Source: Clostridiales bacterium (GTDB lineage Bacteria; Bacillota; Clostridia; Christensenellales; Borkfalkiaceae). From it: a DNA stretch of 35,207 nucleotides. Every line of letters begins with the position of its first letter. The stretch's first letter is position 1. The DNA lies in assembly GCA_015055525.1 (NCBI GenBank), contig SVHZ01000020.1, positions 1 to 35,207 on the forward strand, in the 5' to 3' direction. Shown here one piece after another: positions 34,181 through 35,207 of this stretch. Both the position numbers and the translations under genes were made by a program. The notes below the pieces were generated by a model. It did no database searches. It was given only the letters and a program-made list of their open reading frames with translations, and was not told the DNA's origin.

Positions 34181-34989
34181 TATTTCGTTTCACTCCATTT
34201 GTTTAATTTTATTAAAAGTTTTTCAAAAAAGTTATCTTGGGTCTTATAAAACTTAATCATTTTTCTACTTCTTGAAACTTCAACCGTTTCGTTCTTTTTA
34301 ACGTATCTTGCAAATTTACCGTCAACGTAAAGAGAACATTTAGTAGAGTTTTCTAAAACGGTAATTTTTGCAACGTTATTATCAGAATATACTATTGGGC
34401 GGTTATGTAATGAATGAGCGCACACCGGCGTTGCAATAAAAGCATTAAGATCAGGCGTCATAATAGAACCACCGCAAGAAAGCGAATAAGCAGTTGATCC
34501 GGTTGGCGTACTTAAAATCAAACCGTCTGCAAAATACTTATCTACAAAACAATTACCGATAGACAAAGTAAGTTTGGCAACTTCGCTCATTGAAACGCCT
34601 TGCGAACATCTTTGAACTAACGCTTCGTTAAGAGCGTAATACTTATTATCACCGCAAACAACCTTCATTACCGAACGTTTTTCGATTTCACCACCGTTCT
34701 TAATAAGACTAACGGCTCTATCAAGTTCGTTACCTTCAACACAACTTAAAAAACCTACCGTACCAATATTAACGGCCAAAATGGGAATATCGTATTCAAA
34801 AGCATATTCAACAACTCTTAAAATAGTACCGTCACCACCGAAAACCGCAATAACGTCAACGTCTTTACAGTCTTCTTTGAGGTTAACTATTTTATAACTT
34901 ATTTCATTTTCAAGCAAAGCCTTTCCGAAAGCACTTGCAGTAGTATTTGCTTCACTTTTAGTCGTGTTAATAAAAATTCCAACTTTCAT
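34180..34989 (-). CDS. nadK: NAD kinase
   Basis: This is a 269-aa NAD kinase that phosphorylates NAD to NADP using ATP or polyphosphate. It has the GGDGT motif at 51-55, NIGTVGFLSCVEG, YALNEALVQR (the NE motif) and the glycine-rich DGLILSTPTGSTAYSLSCGG. It starts with MKVGIFIN at 34989, preceded by AGGTGA 5 bases away. It is followed by argR with a 1-base overlap, and lies 8 bases after the tlyA stop. Confidence 0.97.
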   Translation of the reverse strand: MKVGIFINTTKSEANTTASAFGKALLENEISYKIVNLKEDCKDVDVIAVFGGDGTILRVVEYAFEYDIPILAVNIGTVGFLSCVEGNELDRAVSLIKNGGEIEKRSVMKVVCGDNKYYALNEALVQRCSQGVSMSEVAKLTLSIGNCFVDKYFADGLILSTPTGSTAYSLSCGGSIMTPDLNAFIATPVCAHSLHNRPIVYSDNNVAKITVLENSTKCSLYVDGKFARYVKKNETVEVSRSRKMIKFYKTQDNFFEKLLIKLNKWSETK

Positions 34990-34997
34990 AATATCAC

Positions 34998-35207
34998 CTA
35001 AATTTTAGAGATTATTTGATCAATGCCCATCAAAACCGAATTATCATCGTTTTTCACAAGCATTAAATATTCAACGTTTTTCTTTTCTTTAATTGGCGCA
35101 GTTGTAAAATCTTTTGCATACAAACCTATTAAATTGCACGCATCATAAACTTTTTTAACCGCTTGTTTTCTCGCATTAGCGTTCTTAACTATACCGCTAT
35201 TGCCTAA
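34998..35207 (-). CDS. tlyA: TlyA-family rRNA methyltransferase, C-terminal end (cut by window edge)
   Basis: Only the last 69 codons are in the window, ending at TAG (34998-35000). The frame reads LGNSGIVKNANARKQAVKKV ending in KNDDNSVLMGIDQIISKI. GIVKN at the start, APIKEKKNVEYLMLV near the end and the position directly before nadK-argR-recN match the C-terminus of TlyA/FtsJ-like proteins. These are S4-domain 2'-O-methyltransferases that act on 16S and 23S rRNA, formerly called hemolysins. The methyltransferase core and S4 domain lie outside the window. The usual order dxs-tlyA-nadK-argR-recN makes this call likely. Confidence 0.82.
   Translation of the reverse strand, partial: LGNSGIVKNANARKQAVKKVYDACNLIGLYAKDFTTAPIKEKKNVEYLMLVKNDDNSVLMGIDQIISKI

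Overview
The window is a dense, AT-rich, almost entirely chromosomal housekeeping segment. Signals point to a Clostridia-type Bacillota (Firmicutes), probably a spore-forming or formerly spore-forming lineage. The evidence is a T-box leader on pheST, a CIRCE operator on groESL, a YunB sporulation protein, a DnaD/DnaC(DnaI)-type helicase-loading pair, a MutS2 with an Smr tail, a NifS-like/ThiI pair, and the cluster tlyA-nadK-argR-recN, which is typical of the phylum. I cannot name the genus from sequence alone.

Layout, left to right. Positions 1-10050 (minus strand) hold pheS-pheT, a U32 family protein, mutS2, a small membrane protein, a cysteine desulfurase and thiI (cut by the window edge). 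They read from a strong promoter through a Phe T-box riboswitch (about 10063-10336). yunB (10341-10982) sits alone between that promoter and the terminator of the next operon. Positions 11054-24302 (minus strand) form a long co-directional run: an esterase-fold protein, signal peptidase I, a small membrane protein, oligoendopeptidase F, replicative helicase DnaB, TsaC/Sua5, RpiB, GalU, ClpC, a sugar-phosphate isomerase-like TIM barrel and Pgi, ending at a clear terminator. Many junctions overlap by 4 bases (ATGA). A 343-bp AT-rich divergent intergenic region (24303-24645) separates this run from the plus-strand pair dnaD-dnaC, which ends at a bidirectional terminator (27008-27041). Next come, on the minus strand, a secreted, membrane-anchored LamG-like plus metallophosphoesterase protein, a cyclophilin and a dCMP deaminase. 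The plus-strand groES-groEL operon follows, with sigma-A promoter, CIRCE and terminator. The window closes with the minus-strand recN, argR, nadK and a partial tlyA.

The genes cover translation (PheST, TsaC, ThiI with its sulfur donor), replication and repair (DnaB, DnaD, DnaC, RecN, MutS2), protein quality control (ClpC, GroESL, PpiB, PepF, LepB) and sugar/nucleotide metabolism (Pgi, RpiB, GalU, ComEB, NadK). I see no mobile element, CRISPR array, prophage, rRNA or tRNA gene, and no clearly new multi-gene system.

The most unusual signals are: (a) a strong context-dependent codon choice, C before G and T before A at codon junctions, with many ACGT sites; (b) an alpha/beta-hydrolase-fold protein whose nucleophile elbow has Lys where Ser is expected; (c) a DnaD-family protein built of four regularly spaced related units; (d) a MutS2 whose Smr domain keeps HGKG but has lost the usual LDLR-type motif; and (e) an arrangement in which yunB has no terminator of its own before the pheST T-box.
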